Counted from the stretch's first letter, positions 8,536 to 17,104 are shown. The stretch: DNA of 64,000 bases from Curtobacterium sp. Leaf261 (GCF_001422205.1 NZ_LMMJ01000007.1:62870-126869), one strand, 5' to 3'. Made by a program: numbers and translations. Notes: generated from the sequence alone by a model not told the origin.

Positions 8536-8946
8536 CGTGTGCGCGGACGCCCGCCATCGCACCAGGTGGCACGCGCCCGCGGCGCATCCGACGAGCGTGA
8601 TGCGTGCGGCTTGCCGAGAATGCACGCGACCAGCTGCCGGACTGGAGGGACGGGTCGGCCCCGCACCGTGCCTCCAGTCCGGATGCGGTCGCCTCGGCGA
8701 CTCCGGTCGGCGGACCGGACTGTCGGTCTCCTGATCCGCCCCGATCGGCCGTCATACACCGAGAGTTACGAGGCTGTGACCTGGCATGCCCGATCCGCTC
8801 AGGGCTGCTGATGCGTCCGGTTCGGAACGAGCAGGATCCGCCGTTCCGGAGCTGTCGCGAGGCGACATCCGTCGCCCATCTCGCTACCGTCGGTGGCTGT
8901 GTCCGCGTGCCGGAACCCGCCGGCCGGACCATGCGAGGAGCGATCA
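8536..8946. other. Intergenic stretch with a family A hairpin
   Basis: No gene seen in 411 bases between ydcF and the MFS transporter. It holds a family A hairpin at 8637-8682 and presumably the transporter promoter, which I could not place. Confidence 0.6.
8637..8682. repeat. Family A hairpin, copy 3
   Basis: Two 17-base arms with one mismatch (8637-8653 and 8666-8682) and a 12-base loop nearly identical to that of copy 7. Confidence 0.88.
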
Positions 8947-10464
8947 ATGGGGTCCGATCCCAGCAGTACCGAGCGTCGACGGCCAGCACGTCGACTCCGC
9001 GAGAGCGACATCACCGTCGTCGACAAGGGCATGATGCGCAGGGCCGTCGGCGGGATGGTGGTCGGCAACACGATGGAGTGGTACGACGTCGGCGTCTACG
9101 GCTACCTCGCCGTGACCATGGGTCGGGTGTTCCTGCCGACCGCTGAACCGTCGGTGCAGATCCTCTTCAGCCTCGGCGTCTTCGCCGCCACCTACATCGC
9201 ACGACCGCTCGGCGGCATCGTGTTCGGTCGCCTCGGTGACCGCATCGGTCGGCAGCGCGTGCTGGCGACGACACTGATCATGATGGCGGCGTCGACGATG
9301 CTCATCGGCGCACTGCCGGACTACGCCCTCATCGGCGCGACGGCCCCGGTGCTGCTCGTCGTCCTCAAGCTGCTGCAGGGGTTCTCGACCGGCGGTGAGT
9401 ACGCCGGTGCGACCACGTTCGTGACCGAGTACGCACCGGACCGCCGCCGCGGGTTCTTCGCGAGCATCCTCGACATGGGCAGCTACCTCGGCTTCGCACT
9501 GGGCGCCGCTGTCGTGACGGTCCTGCAGCTGACGCTCGGGCAGGACACGGTGACCGCGTGGGCATGGCGCCTGCCGTTCCTCCTCGCCGGACTGATCGGC
9601 GTCGTCGCGATCTGGTTCCGACTGCGCATCGAGGAGTCCCCCGCCTTCCAGGCCACCCAGGCAGCGCAGGAGGCCGCGACCGGGCGACGAGCCGACGCCG
9701 AGGGACGACCGACCTCCGTGTGGGCGATGGTCCGGCAGTACTGGCGCCCCATCGTGATCGCCGTGATGCTCGTCGCGGCGTCGAACACCGTCGGCTACGC
9801 ACTGACGTCGTACATGCCGACGTACCTGACGGACGCGCTCGGGTACTCCGCGATCAACGGGACGCTGCTGACGATCCCCGTGCTGGTCCTCCTGGCGGTC
9901 CTGCTGCCCCTCACCGGTCGCCTCTCCGACCGCATCGGACGCCGCGTCGTCATGTGGATCGGCGCCGCGACGACGGTCGTGCTCGTCATCCCGGCATTCC
10001 TGCTCATCGGGCACGGCGCCCAGTGGTCGACACTCCTCGGCCTCGCGTTGCTCGCACTCATGACGGCGCTGTGGGTGTCGAACCAGGCGGCGTCGTTGCC
10101 CGCGCTGTTCCCGACCTCGACGCGGTACGGCGGCATGGGGTTCGCGTACAACTTAGCGATCGCGGTCTTCGGCGGCACGACACCGCTGATCGTGCAGGCG
10201 CTGCTGCAGGCCACGGGTGACGACCTCGCCCCGGCGTACTTCCTCATGGCCACGAGCGTGCTCGGAGCGGTGGGCGTGCTCTGGATGAAGGAGTCGTCGC
10301 GACGTCCGCTGCCCGGGTCGATGCCCGCGGTCGAGACCGCCGACGAGGCCCGCGAGCTCGTCCGGACACAGGACACCAACCCGCACCTGGACACCAGCGA
10401 ACTGCCGTTCGTCGCGATGGAGACGCAGGCCGAGACCGCAGCCGCCGGAACCACGAGGGCGTGA
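8947..10464 (+). CDS. MFS transporter, metabolite:H+ symporter type
   Basis: 505 residues from ATG 8947 (GGAG 7 bases upstream). Twelve predicted membrane segments. GRLGDRIGRQRVL after the second segment and GRLSDRIGRRVVM in the second half are the MFS signature loops; NTMEWYDVGVYGYLA near the start and RPLGGIVFGRLGD mark the metabolite:H+ symporter group (ProP, KgtP, citrate and shikimate carriers). Substrates are organic acids or compatible solutes; the exact one cannot be told. The soluble tail after the last segment is long (about 55 residues). Confidence 0.87.
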   Translation: MGSDPSSTERRRPARRLRESDITVVDKGMMRRAVGGMVVGNTMEWYDVGVYGYLAVTMGRVFLPTAEPSVQILFSLGVFAATYIARPLGGIVFGRLGDRIGRQRVLATTLIMMAASTMLIGALPDYALIGATAPVLLVVLKLLQGFSTGGEYAGATTFVTEYAPDRRRGFFASILDMGSYLGFALGAAVVTVLQLTLGQDTVTAWAWRLPFLLAGLIGVVAIWFRLRIEESPAFQATQAAQEAATGRRADAEGRPTSVWAMVRQYWRPIVIAVMLVAASNTVGYALTSYMPTYLTDALGYSAINGTLLTIPVLVLLAVLLPLTGRLSDRIGRRVVMWIGAATTVVLVIPAFLLIGHGAQWSTLLGLALLALMTALWVSNQAASLPALFPTSTRYGGMGFAYNLAIAVFGGTTPLIVQALLQATGDDLAPAYFLMATSVLGAVGVLWMKESSRRPLPGSMPAVETADEARELVRTQDTNPHLDTSELPFVAMETQAETAAAGTTRA

Positions 10465-10569
10465 GCGCCCGCGTGGTCGCGACGGTGATCGGCCGGCGGG
10501 CGCGACTCCGGCCGAGATGCGTGCTGTCGCCGCGGACGAGCGGCCCGCGCCCATCACACTCCGTCGATG

Positions 10570-11745
10570 TCACATGGCGAGGAGTTGCGCGTTCCGGGCT
10601 GCGATCTCCTCGTCGGTGTCCGGAGAGATCATCGGCAACCCGAACTCGACGGTCTCGGACTGGATCTTCTCCACCGTGGGGCGGAAGCTGCGCTCGTACT
10701 CCGCGAAGGCACCCACCATGTCGCCGCCGGCCGTGACGAACGCGTCGTACAGGGCCGTCGCGCCGAGGATCGCGACGGACCCACCCATGCCGGCAGCAGG
10801 TGAGGGGCAGTACGCGGCGTCACCGACGAGTGCGACCCGACCAGATCCCCACGCGGGCAGGCGGTTCTGGCTGAGCTTGTCGAAGTAGAAGTTGTCGGCG
10901 TCCAGGGCCTGGTCGAGGACGCCCGAGAACGGCTCGCCGGCGTCGGCGAACTTGTCGCGGATGATCTGCTTCTGCTGCTCGATGTCGTGGTGGTCGTAGG
11001 GGATCTCATCGTCGGAGTGGAACATGAACACCACGTCGGTGGTGGTCGCGTACGAGTTCAGCAGCAGCGTGCGGCCCGGCGCGTTCTGGATCCGGGACGT
11101 CCACGGTTGGATGAACATGTCGTCGACCACGGTGACGGACGTGTAGTGGTGCAGGAAGTGGCTGTGGTCCGATTCCGGACCGAACCAGAGGCGCCGCACG
11201 GTGGAGTGGTTGCCGTCGCAGCCGAGCACCATCGCGAAGTCCCGCTCCGGGCCGTTGCGGAACGACACCCGCACACCGTCCGCCGTCTCGGCGAGTGCGG
11301 TGATCGAATCCCCGAACACCACCTCGACGTGGTCCCGGATCTCGGCGTGGAGGATGTCGAGGAGGTCATCGCGGTGGACCTCGACGTCGTCGAAGCGGTG
11401 GATCTCGTACTCGTCGATGACGATGCTCCGGTCCGAGGCGTCCACCGTGTCGGGCTCGTCCGGATCGGCGGTGACGATGGGGGTGCCGTCGAGGTCGGCG
11501 ATGAGGGTCGTCCGTGGTGGCAGCGCCTTCGCGCGGACGGCCGGGAGGATGTCCATCCGCTCGAAGATGTCCATCGCGTCCCGCCGGAGGTCGACCGGCG
11601 TTCCGCCCCGGCGGAGTCCCGGTGCCTGCTCCACGATGGTGACCTCGTACCCGAGGCGACGCATCCAGATCGCCGTCGTCATCCCCGCGAAACTCGCCCC
11701 CGAGATCAGGACCCGGCCGGGCTGCTCTGTGGTCTGCGTGTTCAT
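10570..11745 (-). CDS. FAD-dependent monooxygenase
   Basis: 391 residues. The dinucleotide-binding loop is LISGASFAGMTTAIW, residues 13-27, with G16 and G21 as the phosphate-binding glycines. LGCDGNHSTVRR is the DG motif and RVALVGDAAYCPSPAAGMGG the GD motif of class A flavoprotein hydroxylases, relatives of TetX and rifampicin monooxygenase. Such enzymes hydroxylate aromatic or antibiotic substrates with NAD(P)H and O2. A strong GGGAGGAAC precedes the ATG. It is divergent from a TetR regulator with an inverted repeat between them, so induction by its substrate is likely. Confidence 0.86.
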   Translation of the reverse strand: MNTQTTEQPGRVLISGASFAGMTTAIWMRRLGYEVTIVEQAPGLRRGGTPVDLRRDAMDIFERMDILPAVRAKALPPRTTLIADLDGTPIVTADPDEPDTVDASDRSIVIDEYEIHRFDDVEVHRDDLLDILHAEIRDHVEVVFGDSITALAETADGVRVSFRNGPERDFAMVLGCDGNHSTVRRLWFGPESDHSHFLHHYTSVTVVDDMFIQPWTSRIQNAPGRTLLLNSYATTTDVVFMFHSDDEIPYDHHDIEQQKQIIRDKFADAGEPFSGVLDQALDADNFYFDKLSQNRLPAWGSGRVALVGDAAYCPSPAAGMGGSVAILGATALYDAFVTAGGDMVGAFAEYERSFRPTVEKIQSETVEFGLPMISPDTDEEIAARNAQLLAM

Positions 11746-11785
11746 GATGTGTTCCTCCCTGGCGAACCGCCAAGATGTTCTTGGA

Positions 11786-11827
11786 GTGACTCTACTTTTT
11801 CGAGCGTAGCACCGATTTTAGAGTGAC
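11786..11827. promoter_or_regulatory. Inverted repeat in the TetR/monooxygenase divergent region
   Basis: GTGACTCTA (11786-11794) and TAGAGTGAC (11819-11827) are inverted copies with one mismatch. The second overlaps TAAAAT (11820-11815 on the minus strand), a good -10 for the monooxygenase. The pair is a likely TetR operator. Confidence 0.5.
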
Positions 11828-11852
11828 ACCATGATTGTGCGATGATGATGCG

Positions 11853-12500
11853 GTGACAGGAGACATGGGCCGTCGTGAGCGCAAGAAGCTCGAGATGCGC
11901 CAGCGGCTGACCGACGTCGCGGCGCAGCTCTTCATGGATCGTGGGTACGACGCGGTTGCGATGTCGGACGTCGCACGGGTCGCCGGCGTCGCGGACCAGA
12001 CCGTCTACAACTACTTCCCGACCAAGCCGAACCTCGTCCTGGACCGCGCTGACGACATGCTCGAACGATCGCGCCGCGCCGTCCTCGAACGGGCACCGGA
12101 CACGACCCCGGCCGAGGCCCTACGCACGCAGGTGCACGCCGACATCGACCACTTCGCCGCTCGCGACGCCGTCTTCGCGCGCGGCGAGTTCCCCGCGCAG
12201 TCCGTGGCCAGCGAATCGCTCCGCCGCTACGCGCTGGAGTTCCGCCACGACCAGGCCGGAGCGATCGCGTCGGCGATCGGTCAGACGGATCCGAGTGTGC
12301 CGCCCCTCGTTGCCCGCGCACATGCCAGCGCCCTGACGACCGTCATGCAGGCGGTGACCGATCGGATCGGGGCAGCGATCCTGTCCGGCGCGGACCTCGC
12401 GGTGGTCGCCCGAGGTCTCCACGTCGATGCAGACATCGCGCTCACGGATGCTGCGGAGGCGTTCCGATCCACGACCGCGCGGTTCGCCGGCTCAGCCTGA
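11853..12500 (+). CDS. TetR/AcrR family transcriptional regulator
   Basis: About 215 residues. The N-terminal helix-turn-helix is RQRLTDVAAQLFMDRGYDAVAMSDVARVAGVADQTVYNYFPTK; the rest is the variable helical ligand and dimer domain. It is divergent from the flavin monooxygenase and probably represses it. The start is uncertain: TTG 11835, GTG 11853 and ATG 11865 are in frame; AGGAG lies only 2 bases before 11865, so the transcript may be leaderless. Confidence 0.85.
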   Translation: MTGDMGRRERKKLEMRQRLTDVAAQLFMDRGYDAVAMSDVARVAGVADQTVYNYFPTKPNLVLDRADDMLERSRRAVLERAPDTTPAEALRTQVHADIDHFAARDAVFARGEFPAQSVASESLRRYALEFRHDQAGAIASAIGQTDPSVPPLVARAHASALTTVMQAVTDRIGAAILSGADLAVVARGLHVDADIALTDAAEAFRSTTARFAGSA

Positions 12501-12505
12501 CGTCG

Positions 12506-12635
12506 GAACTGGGCGAACCACCGGAAGTGCCCCTGGAGGGACTCGAACCCCCAACCCTTTCCTGAGGACGGAACTGGGCGAACCACCGGAAGTGCCCCTG
12601 GAGGGACTCGAACCCCCAACCCTTTCCTTAGGACG
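12506..12635. repeat. 65-bp tandem duplication of the tRNA-Arg 3' half
   Basis: 12506-12570 and 12571-12635 are direct copies with one difference seen (CCTGAGG versus CCTTAGG, in the anticodon loop). The left copy contains only the 3' half of the tRNA (12528-12576): anticodon arm onward, T-arm and acceptor end, with no D-arm. Confidence 0.85.
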
Positions 12636-12664
12636 GAACTGCTCTTCCATTGAGCTACAGAGGC
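12593..12664 (-). tRNA. tRNA-Arg (CCT)
   Basis: 72 bases that fold as a complete cloverleaf: acceptor GCCTCTG with CAGGGGC, D-arm GCTC/GAGC, anticodon loop GTCCTAA (anticodon CCT, reading AGG), T-arm GGGGG TTCGAGT CCCTC, discriminator A. The first pair of the anticodon stem is mismatched. CCA is not encoded. Confidence 0.9.
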
Positions 12665-12704
12665 CGGCCCGACCACTCTACCGAACGGAACCGCCGTCCC
12701 GCCG

Positions 12705-13250
12705 TCACGCGGCGCCGGCCCCCTCCGCAGCGGGATCCACCACCGGGAAGACCAGGAGGGTGCTGGACGCGGTCGCCACGACCCTCCCGTCCGCATCGCG
12801 GAGCTCAGCCTCGGCGAACGCGACCCGCTTGCCGGGCTTCGTCACCCGCCCGACCGCGGACAGGGTGCCGGAAGCGGCCGTGACCGCGCGCAGGTAGCTC
12901 ACCTTGATCTCGAGCGAGGTGTACCCGAGCCCCTTCGGCAGGGTCGACTGCACGGCGCAGCCGGCTGCGGAGTCGAGCACGGTGCATGCGAACCCGCCGT
13001 GCACGGCGCCGATCGGGTTGTAGTGCGACTCCCCCGGCTCGCAGGAGAACTCGACCTCGCCCTCCTCGGCGCGCACGAGGGTCATGTCCATCAGGGCGAC
13101 GATGGGCGGCGACGGGACCGTCCCGTCGATCATCGCCCGCAGGAAGTCGAGGCCCGCCATCGACATCGCGCGAGTCGCCCCGATGGCCGGGTCCTCCCAC
13201 TCGACGAGGCGGCTGCGGGCGGTGGTGGCGTCAGTGGTCATGTCCGCCAT
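12705..13250 (-). CDS. PaaI family thioesterase
   Basis: About 181 residues from ATG 13250 (ATG 13241 also possible). It is a single hotdog domain with the motif HYNPIGAVHGGFACTVLDSAAGCA; the HGG stretch and the following Asp are the active-site region of PaaI/YdiI-type acyl-CoA thioesterases. GLGYTSLEIKVSYLRAV and AVGRVTKPGKRVAFAEAELRDADGRVVATAS are conserved strands. It cleaves acyl- or aryl-CoA in the cytosol; the substrate is unknown. Confidence 0.86.
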   Translation of the reverse strand: MADMTTDATTARSRLVEWEDPAIGATRAMSMAGLDFLRAMIDGTVPSPPIVALMDMTLVRAEEGEVEFSCEPGESHYNPIGAVHGGFACTVLDSAAGCAVQSTLPKGLGYTSLEIKVSYLRAVTAASGTLSAVGRVTKPGKRVAFAEAELRDADGRVVATASSTLLVFPVVDPAAEGAGAA

Positions 13251-13377
13251 GCTGCCGCGGCCGCGGCGCTCGGCCTGGAGGGACTGTGCAGGTCCCACAA
13301 GCCGGGTCGCCGCCCCGGGCGGTGGCGTTGTGCACTCCCGCGGTGACGCCCGGTGCGGATGCCGGAGCCTCTCCGGG

Positions 13378-13677
13378 TCACTCCGGCGCGAGCAGCCCCT
13401 GCAGGAACGCGAAGTGTCCTCGGAGGGCCCTCGACCCGGCGTCGGTGAGCGACACCCACGTCCGCGCCTGTCCCCGCGCGCGTTGCACCCGTCGGAGCAC
13501 GACGTACTCGGCCTCGGTCAGGGTCTTCAGGTGCTTGCTGAGGGTGGCGTCCGACACGTCGAGGCCGTCACGGAGCACGGCGAACTCGACCTCGCCGCCG
13601 CGGGAGAGCATCGCGCAGATCTGCAGGCGCTGGGGCGCGTGCACGACCGCGTCGAACACCGGCTCGACGCTCGTCAC
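13378..13677 (-). CDS. Winged-helix transcriptional regulator
   Basis: 99 residues. It has a compact winged helix: VFDAVVHAPQRLQICAMLSRG, then FAVLRDGLDVSDATLSKHLKTLTEAEYVVLRR and a wing with RTWVSLTDAG, like the small ArsR/MarR-type regulators (HTH_27). The GTG start overlaps the stop of the membrane-protein gene before it (GTGA), so the two are translationally coupled. It probably binds the palindrome over the promoter of this two-gene operon and senses a membrane-related signal through its partner. Confidence 0.8.
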   Translation of the reverse strand: MTSVEPVFDAVVHAPQRLQICAMLSRGGEVEFAVLRDGLDVSDATLSKHLKTLTEAEYVVLRRVQRARGQARTWVSLTDAGSRALRGHFAFLQGLLAPE

Positions 13678-14168
13678 CGGTCGAGACCGCCGACGAGGTC
13701 CCGCTCCACGCGCCGTCGTGCGGCACGGTCGGCGAGCGGTGAGCAGACGGCCGTCACGGCAGCCGACACGAGCGCGACGACGGCGACCTGCCAGAGCGGC
13801 AGGTGGTGTTCGACGATGAGGAACGCCATCGCGACCACGACCACCGCGAGGACCACCACGGACCACGGCGCACCGAGGCGGAGGAAGGCCCACCGCTCCG
13901 GGTTCGCGCGGCTGAACCCGACGGAGCTGGTGCGCCAGCGGCCGATCACCGCGAGGCCCAGGACACCGGCGGGGACGAGCCAGGCGGCACCCTCCGGACG
14001 CCCGGCGATGCCGAAGACGGTGATGCCGATCAGGAGGGCACGGAGTCCGTGCACCCACCACGCCGACCGGACGCGGGAGGCCATGCGACCCTGCGCGTCC
14101 TGCATCACGCGGCGTGCGGCGACGGCGTCGGGGTACTGCTCGGACTGGTCGTTCGATAGGCTTTCCAT
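13674..14168 (-). CDS. Membrane protein coupled to a winged-helix regulator
   Basis: 164 residues with four predicted membrane segments: ALLIGITVFGIAG, AWLVPAGVLGLAVIG, WSVVVLAVVVVAMAFLIV and LPLWQVAVVALVSAAVTAV. The ends are charged. I recognise no catalytic motif. The stop overlaps the start of the regulator gene by 4 bases. A TTGACT/TAGTGT promoter ends 7 bases before the ATG, so the transcript is probably leaderless. The pair resembles the common actinobacterial layout of a PadR- or ArsR-like regulator with a small membrane partner. Confidence 0.75.
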   Translation of the reverse strand: MESLSNDQSEQYPDAVAARRVMQDAQGRMASRVRSAWWVHGLRALLIGITVFGIAGRPEGAAWLVPAGVLGLAVIGRWRTSSVGFSRANPERWAFLRLGAPWSVVVLAVVVVAMAFLIVEHHLPLWQVAVVALVSAAVTAVCSPLADRAARRRVERDLVGGLDR

Positions 14169-14174
14169 GTCGGC

Positions 14175-14205
14175 AACACTAAGTGTTTCCGCTATGGAAA
14201 GTCAA
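14175..14205 (-). promoter_or_regulatory. Promoter and operator of the membrane protein-regulator pair
   Basis: On the minus strand TTGACT (14205-14200) and TAGTGT (14181-14176) are 18 bases apart. AACACTTAGTGTT (14187-14175) is a perfect 13-bp inverted repeat over the -10. TTTCC and GGAAA form a second, smaller inverted repeat at 14186-14200. Confidence 0.65.
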
Positions 14206-14384
14206 CTGCTGATCCCTGGGCCGGCTCTGTGCGTGCGCAGAGGGTGTTCCGTGCCGGGCTTGCTGGGTCATGGCCCGGGGTGACACCACCCTCGTCGCAT
14301 CACACCACCCGCGACCCGTGGTGTCACGCGCCGATCGTGGTGTCACGCGTCGATCGTGGTGTCACGCACCACGGGGTCGGTGGC

Positions 14385-14801
14385 TCACAGCGTGGGCTGG
14401 AACCCCACCTCGAGGAGCAGGTTGGCGTGCGAGCGCTGGTCGCCCGTCGCGATGACGAGTCCGAGCTCGGGGCCGCGGACGGCGTCGTAGAAGGCGAACC
14501 GCTCGAGCGAGGTGAACTGCACGTCCGCACCGAGCGCGGATCGGTAGCCGTCGTGTGCTGCGACGTGCTCGTCGGCCTCCATCACGGTCGCGGACTCCAC
14601 CGGCACGGCCTCCAGGAGCGTCTCGAGCACCTGGTCGACGTCGAGCAGGCCCGGGCGGTAGTTGAGGTACACGAGCTCCGCCGATGGGTTCATCGCCGTC
14701 CGGAACGGGTAGTTGCCGTCGGCGAGCAGGATCTTCGAACCGTGGCCGAGGCCGGCGAGCGCGCTGATCGTCGGCTGGTGCGTGAGGGTGTAGCGGAGCA
14801 C
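14385..14801 (-). CDS. fucU: L-fucose mutarotase / RbsD-FucU family
   Basis: 138 residues, the usual FucU length. H20 and D28 in GLGHGSKILLADGNYPF are the conserved catalytic region of RbsD/FucU mutarotases, which interconvert sugar anomers before catabolism. The C-terminal half with ERFAFYDAVRGPELGLVIATGD fits FucU rather than RbsD. It is the last gene of a minus-strand group with a LacI regulator and an aldo/keto reductase, divergent from a GH29 fucosidase, which supports fucose as substrate. Confidence 0.85.
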   Translation of the reverse strand: MLRYTLTHQPTISALAGLGHGSKILLADGNYPFRTAMNPSAELVYLNYRPGLLDVDQVLETLLEAVPVESATVMEADEHVAAHDGYRSALGADVQFTSLERFAFYDAVRGPELGLVIATGDQRSHANLLLEVGFQPTL

Positions 14802-14829
14802 GGGGCTCTCCTGTCGTTCGGCGAACGGG

Positions 14830-14960
14830 GTCGTGCGGGCGGTCAGGGCATGTGGGCGAGCGGGGCATGCGGGCAGTCAGGGCATGCGGGCAGTCAGGGC
14901 ATGCGGGCGGTCAGGGCATGCGGGCGGTCGGGGCGTGCGGGCGGTCGGGGCGTGCGGCGG
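14830..14960. repeat. 17-bp tandem repeat array
   Basis: About eight copies of a 17-bp unit (AGGGCATGCGGGCAGTC and variants) start near 14831, 14848, 14865, 14882, 14899, 14916, 14933 and 14950. The array fills the gap between the LacI gene and fucU and runs into the 3' end of the LacI gene. Confidence 0.88.
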
Positions 14961-15988
14961 ACGACCGAGCCACCGGCGACGAGTCGTGGGGCGACCGCGA
15001 CGTCGACCGTGTCATGGCTCGCGTCGGGCGCACCGCCGGCCGCCAACCGCGCGCGGATCCGATCGGCCGCGAGCACCGCCAGCTCGTGGGTCGGCTGCGT
15101 GATCACGGTGAGCTTCGGCACCGTGACCCGGGCGAGCTCGAGCCCGTCGAACCCGAGCACCGAGAGGTCGCGGCCGAGCATCAGCCCCGACTCGTTCAGG
15201 GCGATCACCGCGCCGAGCGTCAGCTCGTAGTTGGCGCAGAACACCGCGGTCGGTCGGGGATCCGCGACGAGGATTCGCTGCATCGCCGCATGGCCGTGCT
15301 CCGCCGTGAGCGGCCCGGAGAGCACGAGTGGCTCGGGTGCGTCCACCCCCGGTCGATCGAGCACCGCGCGGAACCCGGCGGCGCGCTCCCGCATCGTCGA
15401 GACCGCCGGGTCGCCGCCGATCACCGCGAGGTGTTCGTGCCCGTGGTCGAGGAGGTGCCTGGCCGCCATGGCTCCAGCCGCCTGGTTGTCGAGGAACACG
15501 CCGTCGACGCGGAGCCCCGACGCCCGCCAGTCGATCTGCACGACGGGGATCTGCTCGGCGGCTCGCGACAGCGGCTCGACGTCGTGCTCGGACGGAACGG
15601 CGATGATGCCGTCGACCATCCGGCTGCGGAGCAGTTCGACGGCGCCGGCGGCCGCGTCCGGGCTCGATGCCACGATGACGCTCATGCCGTGCTCGCGCAG
15701 AGCGCTCTCGACGCCGGCGATGACGGTCAGGTGGAAGTCGTTGTCGAGTGCGGGCAGGAGCACCCCGATCGCGCCGGACCGCCGTGACCGGAGGTTCCGT
15801 GCGAACCCGTTCGGTCGGAACCCGAGGCGCCGGGCCGCGTCCTCGATCGCGATCCTGTTCGCCGCGAGCACCGTGCCGCCGTTGTAGTGCTTGGAGATCG
15901 TTGCGAGGGACAGCCCGGTCTCACGCTGGACGTCCTTGTACGTGGCCGCCGCCCGACCCGGGTCCACCGAGCGGCCGAGGTCCGTCAC
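14894..15988 (-). CDS. LacI family transcriptional regulator
   Basis: 364 residues. The N-terminal helix-turn-helix is AATYKDVQRETGLSLATISKHYNGGTVLAANRIAIEDAARRLGFRPN; the periplasmic-binding-like domain begins at GAIGVLLPALDNDF. The last 20 or so residues (RRTPRPPARPDRPHALTARM) are encoded by the 17-bp tandem array and look like a repeat-derived tail. GTG 15988 overlaps the stop of the aldo/keto reductase gene (GTGA). The likely targets are the GGAACGTTTCGTTCC-type sites between that gene and the fucosidase; fucose or a derivative would be the inducer. Confidence 0.88.
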   Translation of the reverse strand: MTDLGRSVDPGRAAATYKDVQRETGLSLATISKHYNGGTVLAANRIAIEDAARRLGFRPNGFARNLRSRRSGAIGVLLPALDNDFHLTVIAGVESALREHGMSVIVASSPDAAAGAVELLRSRMVDGIIAVPSEHDVEPLSRAAEQIPVVQIDWRASGLRVDGVFLDNQAAGAMAARHLLDHGHEHLAVIGGDPAVSTMRERAAGFRAVLDRPGVDAPEPLVLSGPLTAEHGHAAMQRILVADPRPTAVFCANYELTLGAVIALNESGLMLGRDLSVLGFDGLELARVTVPKLTVITQPTHELAVLAADRIRARLAAGGAPDASHDTVDVAVAPRLVAGGSVVRRTPRPPARPDRPHALTARMP

Positions 15989-17016
15989 GCGACCGGGTTC
16001 CCGGACCCGCCGCCCGTGATGGTGCCGTCCTCGTCCCACAGGTCGCGCCAGCTGTGCGCACCACGCCAGAGGAACACCTGGCCCTTGATGAGCCGGGCAT
16101 CGCGGTCGACGTCGCCCATCGCCGAGAGCTCCTCTGCCGTGAGCGGATCCGTGAGCGCCCCCTCGAGGTTCGCCCGGTACTGCTCCGGCTTCACCGAGAA
16201 CGGGATCGGGACCTGCCCCCGCGCGACGGCCCACTTGAGGCAGACGATGGCGGGGTGGACGCCGTGGTCGCGAGCGATGCGCCGCACGGTCGGGTGCTCG
16301 ACGTCCACGGGGTCGTCGTCCTCGCGGTCACGGTCCGGGCGTGACGGGGAGCCGAGCGGCGAGTACCCGACCGGCTGGATGTCCATCGCTCGGCAGAGGT
16401 CGAAGAGTTCCGTCTGCTGGAACGTCGGGTGCAGCTCCATCTCGTTGAGCGACGGCGGGACCCGCGCGTCGTCGAGGAGCAGCCGCAGCTTCGGGATGGT
16501 CGTGTTCGAGGTCCCGAGGTGGTCGACCAGCCCCGCGTCGACGAGGTCCTCGAGTGCCCGCCAGAGCGCCAGGTACGCGGCATGGTCGTACGGACGCGCC
16601 GCAGCGTCCCGGTCCTCGACGGAGGCGTGCGGCGGGTGGTGGTTCGGGAACGGCCAGTGCACGAACACGGCGTCGAGTCGGTCGACCCCGAGGTCCGCGA
16701 TCGAGCGGTGCACGGAGGCCACCGCGTCGTCGGGGTCGTGCGCGTCGTTCCACACCTTGCTCATCACGAAGAGTTCGTCGCGGGGCAGACCGCTCGCGGC
16801 GATCGCGGCGCCGACGGCCGGCTCGTTGCCGTACACGGACGCGCAGTCGATGAGCCGGTACCCCGCGTCGATCCCGCCCTGCACGGCCTCCGCGACCTGC
16901 GCCGGCCCGTACCGGTCGGACCCGAAGGTGCCGAGGCCGATCGGTGGGATCACCCGTCCTGTGCGCAGTCGCCGACCGGCCGTCTCGCCGACCGCGGCCG
17001 TGTCCGTCGGAGCCAT
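15985..17016 (-). CDS. Aldo/keto reductase, fucose cluster
   Basis: 343 residues. The AKR tetrad is visible: D57 and Y62 in RLIDCASVYGNE, K87 in VMSKVW and H120 in VFVHWPF. NADPH-binding features lie near the C-terminus (IPFSVKPEQYRANLEG). The first gene of the group with the LacI regulator and fucU, divergent from fucosidase; it could be an L-fucose dehydrogenase or reduce a fucose breakdown product (inference). The ATG at 17016 is preceded by GGACTGGAGGGACGCC, a family A repeat arm that provides the Shine-Dalgarno. Confidence 0.85.
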   Translation of the reverse strand: MAPTDTAAVGETAGRRLRTGRVIPPIGLGTFGSDRYGPAQVAEAVQGGIDAGYRLIDCASVYGNEPAVGAAIAASGLPRDELFVMSKVWNDAHDPDDAVASVHRSIADLGVDRLDAVFVHWPFPNHHPPHASVEDRDAAARPYDHAAYLALWRALEDLVDAGLVDHLGTSNTTIPKLRLLLDDARVPPSLNEMELHPTFQQTELFDLCRAMDIQPVGYSPLGSPSRPDRDREDDDPVDVEHPTVRRIARDHGVHPAIVCLKWAVARGQVPIPFSVKPEQYRANLEGALTDPLTAEELSAMGDVDRDARLIKGQVFLWRGAHSWRDLWDEDGTITGGGSGNPVA

Positions 17017-17019
17017 GGC

Positions 17020-17034
17020 GTCCCTCCAGTCCGG
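17020..17034. repeat. Family A half-site used as ribosome site
   Basis: One arm only (GTCCCTCCAGTCCGG on the plus strand). On the minus strand its GGAGG lies 6 bases before the reductase ATG. Confidence 0.75.
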
Positions 17035-17058
17035 TTCGCGCGCCGGCGCGGACGCGAC

Positions 17059-17071
17059 GGAACGTTTCGCC
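17059..17071. promoter_or_regulatory. Degenerate fucose operator near the reductase
   Basis: GGAACGTTTCGCC shares the left half and centre of the perfect operator at 17146-17160. CACGTTCCG at 17081 is a further half-site. They lie upstream of the minus-strand operon. Confidence 0.5.
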
Positions 17072-17104
17072 ACCGTAGCGCACGTTCCGTCTCGCACAAC
17101 ATCC

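Noticed and set aside
8537..8811. Short ORFs over family A repeats with peptides like TGGTGRPRTVPPVR
   Set aside because: The peptide is only the translated hairpin and recurs wherever the repeat is; there is no independent sign of coding.
12528..12576. Second tRNA-Arg gene
   Set aside because: Only the 3' half is present; there is no D-arm or 5' acceptor strand.
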